Part shown: positions 17,983 to 26,578 of the stretch, one piece after another
Position numbering within the stretch: the first letter of the stretch is position 1
How the letters are laid out: every line of letters begins with the position of its first letter
Source: Terrabacter aerolatus
GTDB taxonomy: Bacteria > Actinomycetota > Actinomycetes > Actinomycetales > Dermatophilaceae
Assembly: GCF_007991735.1 (NCBI RefSeq)
Contig: NZ_BJYX01000016.1
Location: forward strand, 1-64,000
DNA length: 64,000 nt
Direction of reading: 5' to 3'
Notes under the pieces: model-generated
Seen by the model: only the letters and a program-made list of their open reading frames with translations
Database searches by the model: none
What the model was told of the DNA's origin: nothing
Made by a program: the position numbers and the translations under genes

Positions 17983-18971
17983 CTCACGTGGCGAGCCTGT
18001 ACGGGCTCACCGTCGCAGCGCCGTTTCCCCTGCACGTGGCGCGTCCGGCCCCCCGAGGGCCCGTCGACGTCCAGTTCGTGCTGGGCGCCCCCATCGCAGC
18101 GACGTCTGACCGGCCCCCCGGAGTCGTGGTCGTCCACCGGCCCATCAGCGACGAGGTCCACGCCACGTACGTCCGAACCGACGACGGCGGATACCTCCTG
18201 CGCTTCGCCCGGACCTGCGACTTCGTCATCGACGCCTCCCTCGGTCGTATCACCATGCACATGGCGCAGGACGTGCCGCCCGAGATGGGTGCGGTCATCG
18301 CCTTGGGGACCGTGCTGTCGTTCGTCCTGCTGCTTCGCGGCGACTGCGTGCTGCACGCGAGCGCCGTACAGGTCGGCGGCCACGCCATCGGCTTCGTCGG
18401 TCACTCCGGGATGGGCAAGTCGACGATGGCCGCGCTGATGTGCGCCGATGGCGGACGGGTCATCACGGACGACGTCCTCCGCCTCACACCACGGGACGGC
18501 CTGCCGCGGTGCGCGCTCGGGGCCACCGAGCTCCGGCTTCGCAGCGCTGCAGGTGCCTTGGCCGACGACCTCGTGGACACGCTCGGTCAGGACGTCTCCG
18601 CACGGTCGACGGCAGACGAGCGCAGCGCACTCCAGCTGCCCACCGCCACCGAGGAGGACCTCGAGCTCGCCGCGCTCGTCATTCCCCGACCCCGGCGCGA
18701 CCTCGCCGAGGTCTCCGTGACACTCCTCGACGCGAAGTCGGCTCTGCTCACGCTGATCCGATTCCCCCGTGTCGTGGGCGTCGTCGACCCTGTCATGCAG
18801 GGCGAGCAGTTCGATCACCTGGCGTGGCTGGTCGCGACCGTCCCGGTCTATCTCGGCGACGTGCCGTGGGGGCCCCCGTTCCCGACCGGGACCGGCCGCG
18901 CTCTCGCCAGCCTCGTCGGGGCGTCCGGACGAGTCGCCGACCCAGACCTCAGCCGCGAGTCGGCTCGATGA
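17979..18971 (+). CDS. HPr-kinase-like lasso peptide kinase
   Basis: This 330-residue protein has the fold of the C-terminal domain of HPr kinase. The region LLRGDCVLHASAVQVGGHAIGFVG precedes Walker A GHSGMGKST (141-149), and acidic residues in VITDDVLRL (Asp164, Asp165) probably bind metal. In paeninodin-type clusters such kinases phosphorylate the Ser at the precursor C-terminus. The precursor here ends in Ser, so the same reaction is predicted. HPr-type carbon-control kinase is unlikely because the N-terminal HprK domain is absent and the gene is embedded in a RiPP operon. The 3' end overlaps the opposing ABC transporter gene by 23 bp. Confidence 0.85.
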   Translation: MTHVASLYGLTVAAPFPLHVARPAPRGPVDVQFVLGAPIAATSDRPPGVVVVHRPISDEVHATYVRTDDGGYLLRFARTCDFVIDASLGRITMHMAQDVPPEMGAVIALGTVLSFVLLLRGDCVLHASAVQVGGHAIGFVGHSGMGKSTMAALMCADGGRVITDDVLRLTPRDGLPRCALGATELRLRSAAGALADDLVDTLGQDVSARSTADERSALQLPTATEEDLELAALVIPRPRRDLAEVSVTLLDAKSALLTLIRFPRVVGVVDPVMQGEQFDHLAWLVATVPVYLGDVPWGPPFPTGTGRALASLVGASGRVADPDLSRESAR

Positions 18972-20919
18972 AGGCAGACGCCTGGAGCCGGAACAGTTCC
19001 GCGTACCGCCCACCCAGTTCGATGAGCTCCTCGTGGGACCCGGACTCGACGACCCGGCCCTCGTGGAGGACCACGATCCGGTCCGCCTCACGCACCGTCG
19101 ACATGCGGTGGGAGATGTAGAGCGCCGTGCGTCCGCGCAGCATCGACCGGAGCGACACGAAGAGCTCGTGTTCTGCCCTGGGATCGAGCGAGGCGGACGG
19201 CTCGTCGAGGATCACGAACGGCGCGTCCCGGTAGAGCGCGCGCGCGAGCGCCACTCGCTGCCACTGCCCCAGCGAGAGCTCCTGGCCACCGACGAAGCTC
19301 TTGCTGAGGATCGTGGCCAGGCCGTCGGGCAGCCGGCGAAGTGCCTCGTCGACGCCGACGGTGGCGGCGGCCGCCATGATGCGCTCGTCCGTCGCCGGTT
19401 CGTCTGCCCGACCGAGGGCGATGTTGTCCCCGGCCGGCAGCTGGTACCGGAGGAAGTCCTGGAAGATGACGGCCGTCTGCGTCAGCATGGACGCGCGGTC
19501 CAGGTCGCGAAGGTCGACCTCGTCGCGCACGACGCGTCCGGACGTCGCCGGGTAGAGACCGGCCACGACCTTCGCGAGGGTCGACTTTCCCGACCCGTTC
19601 TCTCCCACGAGGGCCACCACGTCGCCCTGCTTGATCTCCAGGGACACGCCACTCAGGGCGGGCTGGCGTGAGCCCGGGTACACGAAGCCGACGTCCTCGA
19701 TGCGTAGCGTCTGGAACGGCCCGTCCACCACGACGCGGTCCTCTGCAGCCGGCTGCACGGCGAGCGCGAGGAAGTGGTCCAGGTCATCGAGGAACAGACC
19801 CGACTCGAAGACGAGCTGGCTGCTCGAGGCGATCGTCGTCAGCTGCCCCGCCAGGAGTCGCACGGCGACAAGGGCGGCCCCCGCCTCGGCCAGCCCGACC
19901 TTTCCGACGCTGACCAGCCAGACGACGATGATGAGTGTCCCCGCAAGGACGATCGACGAGACGACGGAACTGACGAGCGAGAGCAGGCTCTTGCGCCGGA
20001 CATGCCGACGCAGGGCGTCGACGTAGTCTCCGTAGACCTGGTCGAAGCGATGGTGCAATTCCTCCGCGATGCCGTACGCACGGACCTCGTTCGCCTCCGT
20101 GCGCCCGACCTGAACGCCCATCAGGTACTCCCGCAACCGCAGCCTGGGCACCTGATCGACGGCAAAAGCGAACTCGAGGCGGCTCGAGCGCCGGGAGGCC
20201 AGCTGGACCGGTACGCCCGACAGCAGCAGCAGCGGGAGGAGAACCGGGTGGATCGAGGCGATGACCACGGCCAGGCCCACCGACCCGACGATGCTGCCGA
20301 TCAGCCCCACCAGCCCTTGGCAGACACTCAGTGGCCGAGTGACGGCGTTGAGCTGGACACGCTGGAGCCGGTCGTAGAACGACGGGGTCTCGAACGCGAG
20401 GAGGTCGACCTGGCTCGCGACCCGCAGGATGTCCGATCGGGTGCGGCGCGCCACGACCTCGCCCTGAAGTCGCTGGAGCTGCGGTAGGACGGCCGAGGAC
20501 ACACTGGACACAGCCATAGTGCCGGCCAGGAGCAGCACCGGGCCGACGGCCGCGGACACCGATCCCCCGGACTGGATCCCGAGGAGGGCGTCGAGCACCC
20601 ATTTGACAGCGAGTACCTGGACCGCGACGAGAGCTGCGGCGACGAGCTGGATGGCGGCGGTGACGAGGAAGAGCCCACGGTCGGCGCTCCACGCGAGCCT
20701 CAGGCTGCGCGTGACGATGGACACGAGCCGACCCCAGGTCCGTCGCTGACGCACGGCCTCGATCTGCAGTTCCATGTGGTCGAGCAGCGGCTCTCCCCGC
20801 ATCCTCGTCGAGGCGCGGTCGTTCGGCTCCCTGCCCTCGTCGGCATCGGCGTCGCGCGGTCCCCCGCGGCGACCGGAGACCCGTTCGGCGGACGCCTCAG
20901 GCACCTCAGTCCCCAGCAC
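18949..20919 (-). CDS. ABC exporter with fused membrane and ATPase domains
   Basis: The protein has up to 656 residues and is probably the lasso-peptide D transporter. A hydrophilic N-terminus of about 75 residues precedes six membrane helices (residues 80-380). The nucleotide-binding domain has Walker A VGENGSGKSTLAK, the Q-loop FQDFLRYQ, signature LSLGQWQRVALARAL (LSLGQ in place of LSGGQ), Walker B FVILDEPSASLD and the H-loop SHRMS. The GTG at 20917-20919 overlaps the upstream glycosyltransferase stop; internal ATGs (codons 40 and 49) are possible starts. The 3' end overlaps the convergent kinase gene. It could instead export a glycolipid, given the glycosyltransferase in the same transcription unit. 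Confidence 0.85.
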   Translation of the reverse strand: MLGTEVPEASAERVSGRRGGPRDADADEGREPNDRASTRMRGEPLLDHMELQIEAVRQRRTWGRLVSIVTRSLRLAWSADRGLFLVTAAIQLVAAALVAVQVLAVKWVLDALLGIQSGGSVSAAVGPVLLLAGTMAVSSVSSAVLPQLQRLQGEVVARRTRSDILRVASQVDLLAFETPSFYDRLQRVQLNAVTRPLSVCQGLVGLIGSIVGSVGLAVVIASIHPVLLPLLLLSGVPVQLASRRSSRLEFAFAVDQVPRLRLREYLMGVQVGRTEANEVRAYGIAEELHHRFDQVYGDYVDALRRHVRRKSLLSLVSSVVSSIVLAGTLIIVVWLVSVGKVGLAEAGAALVAVRLLAGQLTTIASSSQLVFESGLFLDDLDHFLALAVQPAAEDRVVVDGPFQTLRIEDVGFVYPGSRQPALSGVSLEIKQGDVVALVGENGSGKSTLAKVVAGLYPATSGRVVRDEVDLRDLDRASMLTQTAVIFQDFLRYQLPAGDNIALGRADEPATDERIMAAAATVGVDEALRRLPDGLATILSKSFVGGQELSLGQWQRVALARALYRDAPFVILDEPSASLDPRAEHELFVSLRSMLRGRTALYISHRMSTVREADRIVVLHEGRVVESGSHEELIELGGRYAELFRLQASAFIEPTRG

Positions 20920-22168
20920 TCATGGACTCGGCGACCACCGTCGCGTCGTGGCCGGACGCGGAGGACTGCCCCGCGCCCAACTCGCTGTACACGGACGTGT
21001 AGACAGCCGCCTGGGCCCGCCAGTCGAGCACGTCCTCGGCGCGCTGTCTCCCCAGGGCTCCCAGTCGTGCACGCCGCTGCGGGTCGTCGAGAAGCTTCTC
21101 GACCTCGTCGGCGAACGCAGCGACGTCGCCGGACTCGACGTAGATCCCGACCTCCCCTGCCGAGCAGCGAACCTCCCGGAGGTCGAAGGAGATCGTCGGG
21201 AGCCCGTACGCCATGTACTCCATGGTCTTGTTCATGGTGGAGAGGTCGTTGAGCGGCGTCTTCAGGTCCGGGCCGAGCCCGATGTCGGCCGTGCTGAGGT
21301 AGCGGGTGATGTCAGGTAGCCCGACGCGTCCGGTGAACTGGACGTTCCCCTCGAGGCCGAGTTCGATGGCCTGGGCCTTGAGCTCGTCCAGGCAGTCGCC
21401 GAAGCCGAGCAGCGCCAGCCTGACCTTCCCCCGACCACGACGGTTCACCAGCTCGTCCATGACCAGCAGCAGTTGGTCGACGTCGTCCTGGGGGCCCATG
21501 ATCCCGAGGTAGACCAGGAGGCTGTCGGCGCCCTCGCGCAGCGAGAGGTCCGGCTCCTCCGGCTTCATCCGGCTGGTGTCCGGGCCACTGCGCACGACGC
21601 TGACCTGCTCGGGCGCCTTGCCGCCTCGCGACCGTGCTATCGACGCGTACGACTCGTTCGTCGAGATGACGTGGTCGGCAGTCTTGTACGTCTGGCGTTC
21701 GAGCCAGAGCAGCCCGCGGTACTGGATGCGACCGGACAACCCCTTGGGCGTGCCGAACCGCGACAGGAAGAGTTCCGGATTCAGGTCGTGCTGGTCGTAG
21801 ACGAAGCGAACCCCGCTTCGGCGCCAGAGACGAGCGAGCAACCAGTACGTGTCCGGCGGGTTGCAGGCCTGGATGACGTCGAAGCCGCAGCGCTGGTGGA
21901 CCTTGACCGAGAGCAACGCCGTGCGCAGCCACGAGTAGGCGAACTCGTACGCATAGCCGAGGGCACCCCGGACGGGCGGGGCCGGCCGGTACCGGCGGAT
22001 GTGGACGCCTGCGAGCTCCTCGTGAGCCGCGTCCCCCGGTCCTTTGGGACAGATCACGCTCACCTCGTGGCCTTCGGCGACGAGCGCCTGGCACTCGAGC
22101 CACACCCGCCGATCCATCGGCACCGACAGGTTCTGGACGATGATGAGAACACGAGCACGATCGGACAT
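20906..22168 (-). CDS. Family 4 glycosyltransferase
   Basis: This 420-residue GT-B glycosyltransferase has an N-terminal Rossmann domain beginning RVLIIVQNLSVPMDRRVWLECQALVAEGHEVSVICPKGPG, typical of WbuB-like enzymes. The C-terminal nucleotide-sugar domain contains YLGIMGPQDDVDQLLLVMDEL and the ExxxE-like region MNKTMEYMAYGLPTISFDL. The ATG at 22166-22168 follows AGGGGGG. The stop overlaps the ABC exporter start by 14 bp, so they are co-transcribed. It is divergent from the polysaccharide block at 22288. It may act in exopolysaccharide assembly, or on the lasso product or its carrier; the sequence does not decide. Confidence 0.88.
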   Translation of the reverse strand: MSDRARVLIIVQNLSVPMDRRVWLECQALVAEGHEVSVICPKGPGDAAHEELAGVHIRRYRPAPPVRGALGYAYEFAYSWLRTALLSVKVHQRCGFDVIQACNPPDTYWLLARLWRRSGVRFVYDQHDLNPELFLSRFGTPKGLSGRIQYRGLLWLERQTYKTADHVISTNESYASIARSRGGKAPEQVSVVRSGPDTSRMKPEEPDLSLREGADSLLVYLGIMGPQDDVDQLLLVMDELVNRRGRGKVRLALLGFGDCLDELKAQAIELGLEGNVQFTGRVGLPDITRYLSTADIGLGPDLKTPLNDLSTMNKTMEYMAYGLPTISFDLREVRCSAGEVGIYVESGDVAAFADEVEKLLDDPQRRARLGALGRQRAEDVLDWRAQAAVYTSVYSELGAGQSSASGHDATVVAESMSAGD

Positions 22169-22287
22169 CTGCCCCCCTCGACTGTCATTCGGCGTCAGTC
22201 TGCCAGCCACCGGGTCCGATGTCCGGGGAACTGTCAGTTGAGCCGAAAGCACGGACAGGGACCGCAGGCTCAAGCAGAATCGAAGGC

Positions 22288-23253
22288 ATGCAGGGGGGAA
22301 CGCACGCAGCAGTCACGCTCATCGTCGTCACGTGGAACAGCGGGGCCCATGTCGTGGACCTGTTGTCGTCGTTGGACGCTGGCCTCGAAGGGACACCGAA
22401 CTGGCGGATCCTCGTCGTCGACAACGATTCTCGTGACGACACGGTCGATCTCGTCGCCGCACACCGTCCCGATGCGAAGGTCATCGGTACGGGATGCAAC
22501 GCCGGCTACGCGGCAGCTGTGAACGTCGGCGTAGCGGCCTCCGAAGCAGGCAGTGCGGTCGTCGTGCTCAACCCCGATGTCGCACTGGGGCAGGGCTGCG
22601 TCACGAAGCTGCTCGCCGCGCTCGAGGAGCCCGGTACCGGCATCGCCGTCCCCCGGCAGATGGCACCGGACGGAGCGCTCCAGCGGAGCCTGCGACATGA
22701 GCCCACGGTCAGACGGGCATGGGGAGAGGCGGTGCTCGGGGGCAACCGGGCCGAACGCTTTCCCGCGTGGTGCGAGGTCGTCGGCAACCGAACCGTGTAC
22801 GCGCACGACTGCGAGACCACATGGGCCACGGGCTCCGTGATGGCCGTGTCGCGGGAGTGCCTCGAGGTGGTGGGCCCCTGGGACGAGCGCTTCTTCCTCT
22901 ATTCCGAGGAGACCGATTTCTGCCTCCGCAGCCGCGACGCAGGGTATGCCGTGCGGTACGTGTCGGATGCGGTGTGCACGCACCGAGGCGGCGAGTCGCA
23001 CGCCTCCCCCGCCCTGTGGAGCCTGCTCGTGGTCAATCGCCTCAGGTTGTTCCGGGCCAGGTCCGGGCCGGTGCGCGGCGCAGCCTTCCACGCGGCGCTC
23101 CTCGCCGGCGAGGGTGCCCGTGCCGCCGTCGGCCGACAGCGGTCGCGCGCGTCCTTCCGGGCGCTGTGCACGGGCTCACGTGCGGCCGGCCACATCATCG
23201 CCACCCTGCAACAGACGCAGCCTGCGGCGACAGAAGCGAGTGGCGCGCGATGA
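22288..23253 (+). CDS. Family 2 glycosyltransferase (rhamnosyltransferase-like)
   Basis: The 321-residue GT-A enzyme of the WbbL/rhamnosyltransferase type adds a sugar to a lipid-linked intermediate. The N-terminus AVTLIVVTWNSGAHVVDLLSSL is diagnostic, followed by ILVVDNDSRDDTVDL, the donor-site motif VVVLNPDVALG and WDERFFLYSEETDFCLRSRDAGY in the acceptor half. There is no membrane anchor. I chose the ATG at 22288; an in-frame ATG at 22219 would add 23 residues of weak coding quality. It is the first gene of a tightly packed plus-strand operon (next start overlaps by 4 bp). Confidence 0.9.
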   Translation: MQGGTHAAVTLIVVTWNSGAHVVDLLSSLDAGLEGTPNWRILVVDNDSRDDTVDLVAAHRPDAKVIGTGCNAGYAAAVNVGVAASEAGSAVVVLNPDVALGQGCVTKLLAALEEPGTGIAVPRQMAPDGALQRSLRHEPTVRRAWGEAVLGGNRAERFPAWCEVVGNRTVYAHDCETTWATGSVMAVSRECLEVVGPWDERFFLYSEETDFCLRSRDAGYAVRYVSDAVCTHRGGESHASPALWSLLVVNRLRLFRARSGPVRGAAFHAALLAGEGARAAVGRQRSRASFRALCTGSRAAGHIIATLQQTQPAATEASGAR

Positions 23254-24140
23254 CCGTGACAGCTGCCCTGCGGGCATCGGTCGTCATCCCCGCCCACGAC
23301 GAGGCGTCGGTGATCCAGCGCCTTCTCGACGAGCTCACGAGCGGCACAAGGCCTTCCGATGAAACGACGCCCCTCGATCTCGAGATCGTGGTCGCGTGCA
23401 ACGGCTGCTCGGACGGGACGGCACGTCTCGTGCGAGAGCGCTACCCCGATGTCGCAGTGGTCGAGACGCCGGTGGCGAGCAAGGCGATCGCACTCGACCT
23501 CGGCGATCGCACCGCGACGACGTTTCCCCGGCTCTACGTCGACGCCGACGTCTACATCGACCGCCGCTCGGTTGCCGACCTGGTGCGAGCGGTCAACCGC
23601 CCCGGAGTGCTTGCCGCGGCGCCCGAGCGAGTGCTCGAACTCGACGGGTCCGACGTGCTCGTGAGGTGGTACCACGCCGTCTGGGAACTGCTCCCAGCCG
23701 TCCGGACGGGCCTCTACGGTCGGGGCGTGATCGTGGTGAGTCGCGAGGGACATGGCCACGTCTCCCAACGTCAGGACGTCATGGGCGATGACCTGCTCGT
23801 CCACCACTCGTTCACTCCGGAGGAGCGTGTGATCGTCTCCACGGCGACGTCCCACGTGTGGGCCCCGACGCGTGTCCAGTACCTCGTCCGCCGCCGGACT
23901 CGCGGCGCTTACGGGAATCACCAGCTGGCGAGCCTGCTCGGAAAGGAGACCACGACGGGACGAGAATCCTTTGCGTTCGTCACCGACCTGCTCATCGCCG
24001 AGCCGTCGATGTTCCCGAAGGTCGTCACGTTCGTCGCCGTCACCGGCTGGTGCCGTCTGGCGGCGTTGCGGGCGCGACGCAGCAAGGGCGGTGTCGCGTG
24101 GCTCCGCGACGACAGCAGCCGCCTGAGAACGGAGCATTGA
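23250..24140 (+). CDS. Family 2 glycosyltransferase
   Basis: The 296-residue GT-A protein begins ASVVIPAHDEASVIQRLLDEL, with the nucleotide-binding LEIVVACNGCSDGTARLV and the DxD-type motif RLYVDADVYID. The acceptor half carries VMGDDLLVHHSF, a conserved D in this group. The C-terminal region may associate with the membrane (VVTFVAVTGWCRLAAL). It overlaps the previous gene by 4 bp and the flippase by 1 bp (TGATG). The sugar specificity cannot be read from the sequence. Confidence 0.86.
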   Translation: MTVTAALRASVVIPAHDEASVIQRLLDELTSGTRPSDETTPLDLEIVVACNGCSDGTARLVRERYPDVAVVETPVASKAIALDLGDRTATTFPRLYVDADVYIDRRSVADLVRAVNRPGVLAAAPERVLELDGSDVLVRWYHAVWELLPAVRTGLYGRGVIVVSREGHGHVSQRQDVMGDDLLVHHSFTPEERVIVSTATSHVWAPTRVQYLVRRRTRGAYGNHQLASLLGKETTTGRESFAFVTDLLIAEPSMFPKVVTFVAVTGWCRLAALRARRSKGGVAWLRDDSSRLRTEH

Positions 24141-25606
24141 TGGCCCCGACGGCCAACGTCGCGACGAGCACCCTTGTCGCGCACGGCACCAAGTTGACCG
24201 CACTGGCTCAGATCGCCACCCAGGGCAGTCGCCTGCTGACCAACATCGTCCTCGCTCGTCTCCTCGTCCCCGACGACTTCGGCGTCGTCGCGATCGCCCT
24301 CGTCATCACGATGCTCATGGACCAGTTCAAGGATGCCGGAACCGGCTCGGCGCTCATCCAGCAGGAGACGATCAGCGACTCGCTGACCAATGCCGTCTTC
24401 CGGCTGAACATCGCGATCGGCCTGGTGATGACGCTGGCCGTCTTCTTCCTTGCCGCCCCACTCAGCAGCCTCCTCGGGAGCACGTCGGCGACCCCGTTCC
24501 TGCAGGCGATGTCGTCGGTCGTGATCATCGGCTCCCTGGGCCACGTCCACAACTCGCTGCTCCGACGTGAGCTGCGGTTCGGGGACGCCGCATGGGTCAC
24601 GACGATCTCGGCGCTGACCAATGCCGTGGTCGCCATCGGCGCCGCCCTGATCGGTATGGGCGCCTGGGCCCTTGTCCTCGGGGCCGTCACCAGCACGGCC
24701 GCCGGAACCGTCACGTCGTGGCGGCTGAGCCGTTGGCGGCCGTCGCGGTCGGCGGACTACCGCAGCCTGCGCGGCATCATGGGTTACAGCCTCAACCTCT
24801 TCGGCTCCAACCTGATGTACTTCGCGTTCACCCAGGCCGACAAGGTCCTGATCAGCCGAGCGCTCGGCACCGCTCCGCTCGGTGCTTATGCCTTGGCGCA
24901 GCGTACGGTCATGAACCCCATGCAGTCGGTCGGCAGCGTCGTCAGCGAGGTCGTCTTCCCGGCCTTCTCACGCCGCCAGGACGACAACGCGGCCGTCGCG
25001 GCAGGCTTTCGCCGGATGAGCAGGGTCGTGGCGCTCGTGACCTTTCCGGCCATGGCGGGGATGGCCGCGGTCGCGGATCCCCTGGTGCCGGTGCTCTTCG
25101 GTGAGCAGTGGCGCGACCTGATCCCCCTCGTCTGGGTCCTCGGACCGCTGGCCGCCGTCATGTCGGTGACCTCCAACTCCAGCCAGCTCCTGATGGCGAA
25201 GGGCCAGACGCGGTGGATCTTGCGGTGGGGAATCCTCTACGGCGTTCTCGTCATCGGCGCCGAGATCGTCGGCCTGCGCTGGGGCGTGGTCGGCGTCGCC
25301 TCGGCGTACGCACTCAGCACCCTGGTTCTGACCCCCTTCGGACTCGCACTCGCCTTCCACTTCATCGACCTGCGCCTGCGAACGTTCCTGCGCGACCTCG
25401 TCGTCCAGGCCGCGCTCACCATCGCCATGGTCGGGGCCGTCGTCGCGTCCAACACGCTGACCCGAGGAGCGGGCTGGTCCGACATCGCCGTACTGGCGAC
25501 GGGGATGGCCGTCGGGACGGTCACGTATGTCGGGCTCGTTGCCCTGGTCAGACCTCCGGCGCTCCCTGAGGCGATCGCGGCCCTGAAGTCCCGACGACCG
25601 ACATGA
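24140..25606 (+). CDS. Wzx-type lipopolysaccharide/exopolysaccharide flippase
   Basis: The 488-residue membrane protein of the MOP superfamily (oligosaccharidyl-lipid flippase) has about twelve to fourteen hydrophobic segments. It starts with the typical TKLTALAQIATQGSRLLTNIVLARLLVPDDFGVVAIALV and includes the conserved FTQADKVLISRALGTAPLGAYALAQRTVMNPMQSV. It moves undecaprenyl-linked repeat units across the membrane. The ATG at 24140 shares one base with the preceding stop; the following glycosyltransferase overlaps by 4 bp. With the Wzy-like protein at 34836 it indicates a Wzx/Wzy-dependent pathway. Confidence 0.92.
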   Translation: MAPTANVATSTLVAHGTKLTALAQIATQGSRLLTNIVLARLLVPDDFGVVAIALVITMLMDQFKDAGTGSALIQQETISDSLTNAVFRLNIAIGLVMTLAVFFLAAPLSSLLGSTSATPFLQAMSSVVIIGSLGHVHNSLLRRELRFGDAAWVTTISALTNAVVAIGAALIGMGAWALVLGAVTSTAAGTVTSWRLSRWRPSRSADYRSLRGIMGYSLNLFGSNLMYFAFTQADKVLISRALGTAPLGAYALAQRTVMNPMQSVGSVVSEVVFPAFSRRQDDNAAVAAGFRRMSRVVALVTFPAMAGMAAVADPLVPVLFGEQWRDLIPLVWVLGPLAAVMSVTSNSSQLLMAKGQTRWILRWGILYGVLVIGAEIVGLRWGVVGVASAYALSTLVLTPFGLALAFHFIDLRLRTFLRDLVVQAALTIAMVGAVVASNTLTRGAGWSDIAVLATGMAVGTVTYVGLVALVRPPALPEAIAALKSRRPT

Positions 25607-26505
25607 GCGGCACCGGTCCCGACACGGAGATTCATGGTCGGGTCGAGGTGTCGGTCATCGTTCCTGTCTTCAACGCCGCTGCCCACATCGCGGAGCAGCT
25701 CGAGGCCCTTGCTCGTCAGACTTTTCCCGGTCGATGGGAGGTCGTCCTCGCCGACAACGGGTCCACCGACGCCTCGATGGACATCGCCAGATGCCGCGAG
25801 GACGTGCTCGACCTGCGCATCGTCGACGCCTCTGATCGCGGGGGCCCGGGTCACGCCCGGAACGTCGGGGCCGCGGCAGCCCGCGGCGAGTGGCTCGCCT
25901 TCTGCGATGCCGACGACGTCGTCGAGCCCGGGTGGCTCGCCGCACTGCATGCCAGCCGTGGGCACGCTGACCTCGTTGCCGGTGCGATTCGGGTCGACAC
26001 CCTCAACACGCCGGCCATGGCGCACGCCCGGGGAGGTGCGGCGCTCGTCGACCGCCTGCCCGATGGACCTGCTGGCTTTCTGCCGTACGCACCGTCGGGC
26101 AACCTGCTCGTAAGACGTGAGCTGTTCCAGCAGCTCGGCGGATGGGACGAGACTCTCCGGCACTGCGAGGACGTGGACTTCTCGTGGCGCGCGCAGCTGG
26201 CCGGGCACACCCTCGCCGTCGCCCCCGGTGCGGTCCTGCACTACCGCTTCCGCGGCACCCCCCTCGGCGTCTACCACCAGACCCGCCGCTACAAGGCGGC
26301 GGAGGCCGTGCTCTACCGACGCTTCCGCGGCGCCGGGGCACGCCGTCGCCCGGCACGGCGTGCCCTGCGAACCGTGTGGTGGCTGCTGTCCCGGAGCCCC
26401 TACGTCGTCCTCGGGGAGGAGCGACGCTACCTCTGGTTCACGCTTCTGGGCGAAGCCGTCGGCCACGTCGAGGGAAGCGTCGACCAACGCGTCCTCTACC
26501 TCTAG
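25603..26505 (+). CDS. Family 2 glycosyltransferase
   Basis: This is a 300-residue GT-A enzyme. Its elements in order are VSVIVPVFNAAAHIAEQLEAL at residue 16, VVLADNGSTDASMDIA, GPGHARNVGAAAARGEWLAFCDADDVVEPGWLAAL with the DADD donor motif, and the acceptor-site WDETLRHCEDVDFSWRAQLAGH (ED catalytic base). The C-terminus is basic and probably peripheral at the membrane. The ATG at 25603 overlaps the flippase stop (ATGA). The next gene is 73 bp downstream. Confidence 0.89.
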   Translation: MSGTGPDTEIHGRVEVSVIVPVFNAAAHIAEQLEALARQTFPGRWEVVLADNGSTDASMDIARCREDVLDLRIVDASDRGGPGHARNVGAAAARGEWLAFCDADDVVEPGWLAALHASRGHADLVAGAIRVDTLNTPAMAHARGGAALVDRLPDGPAGFLPYAPSGNLLVRRELFQQLGGWDETLRHCEDVDFSWRAQLAGHTLAVAPGAVLHYRFRGTPLGVYHQTRRYKAAEAVLYRRFRGAGARRRPARRALRTVWWLLSRSPYVVLGEERRYLWFTLLGEAVGHVEGSVDQRVLYL

Positions 26506-26578
26506 GCGGTGGCCACAGAGACCCGGACAGCCGCGCTCACGCACACCGAACCGCGACCGACAACCACCAGGAGGACAG

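Noticed and set aside
17979-18971. HPr kinase/phosphorylase for carbon catabolite control
   Set aside because: The N-terminal HprK domain is missing, no HPr gene is nearby, and the gene is coupled to lasso B2.
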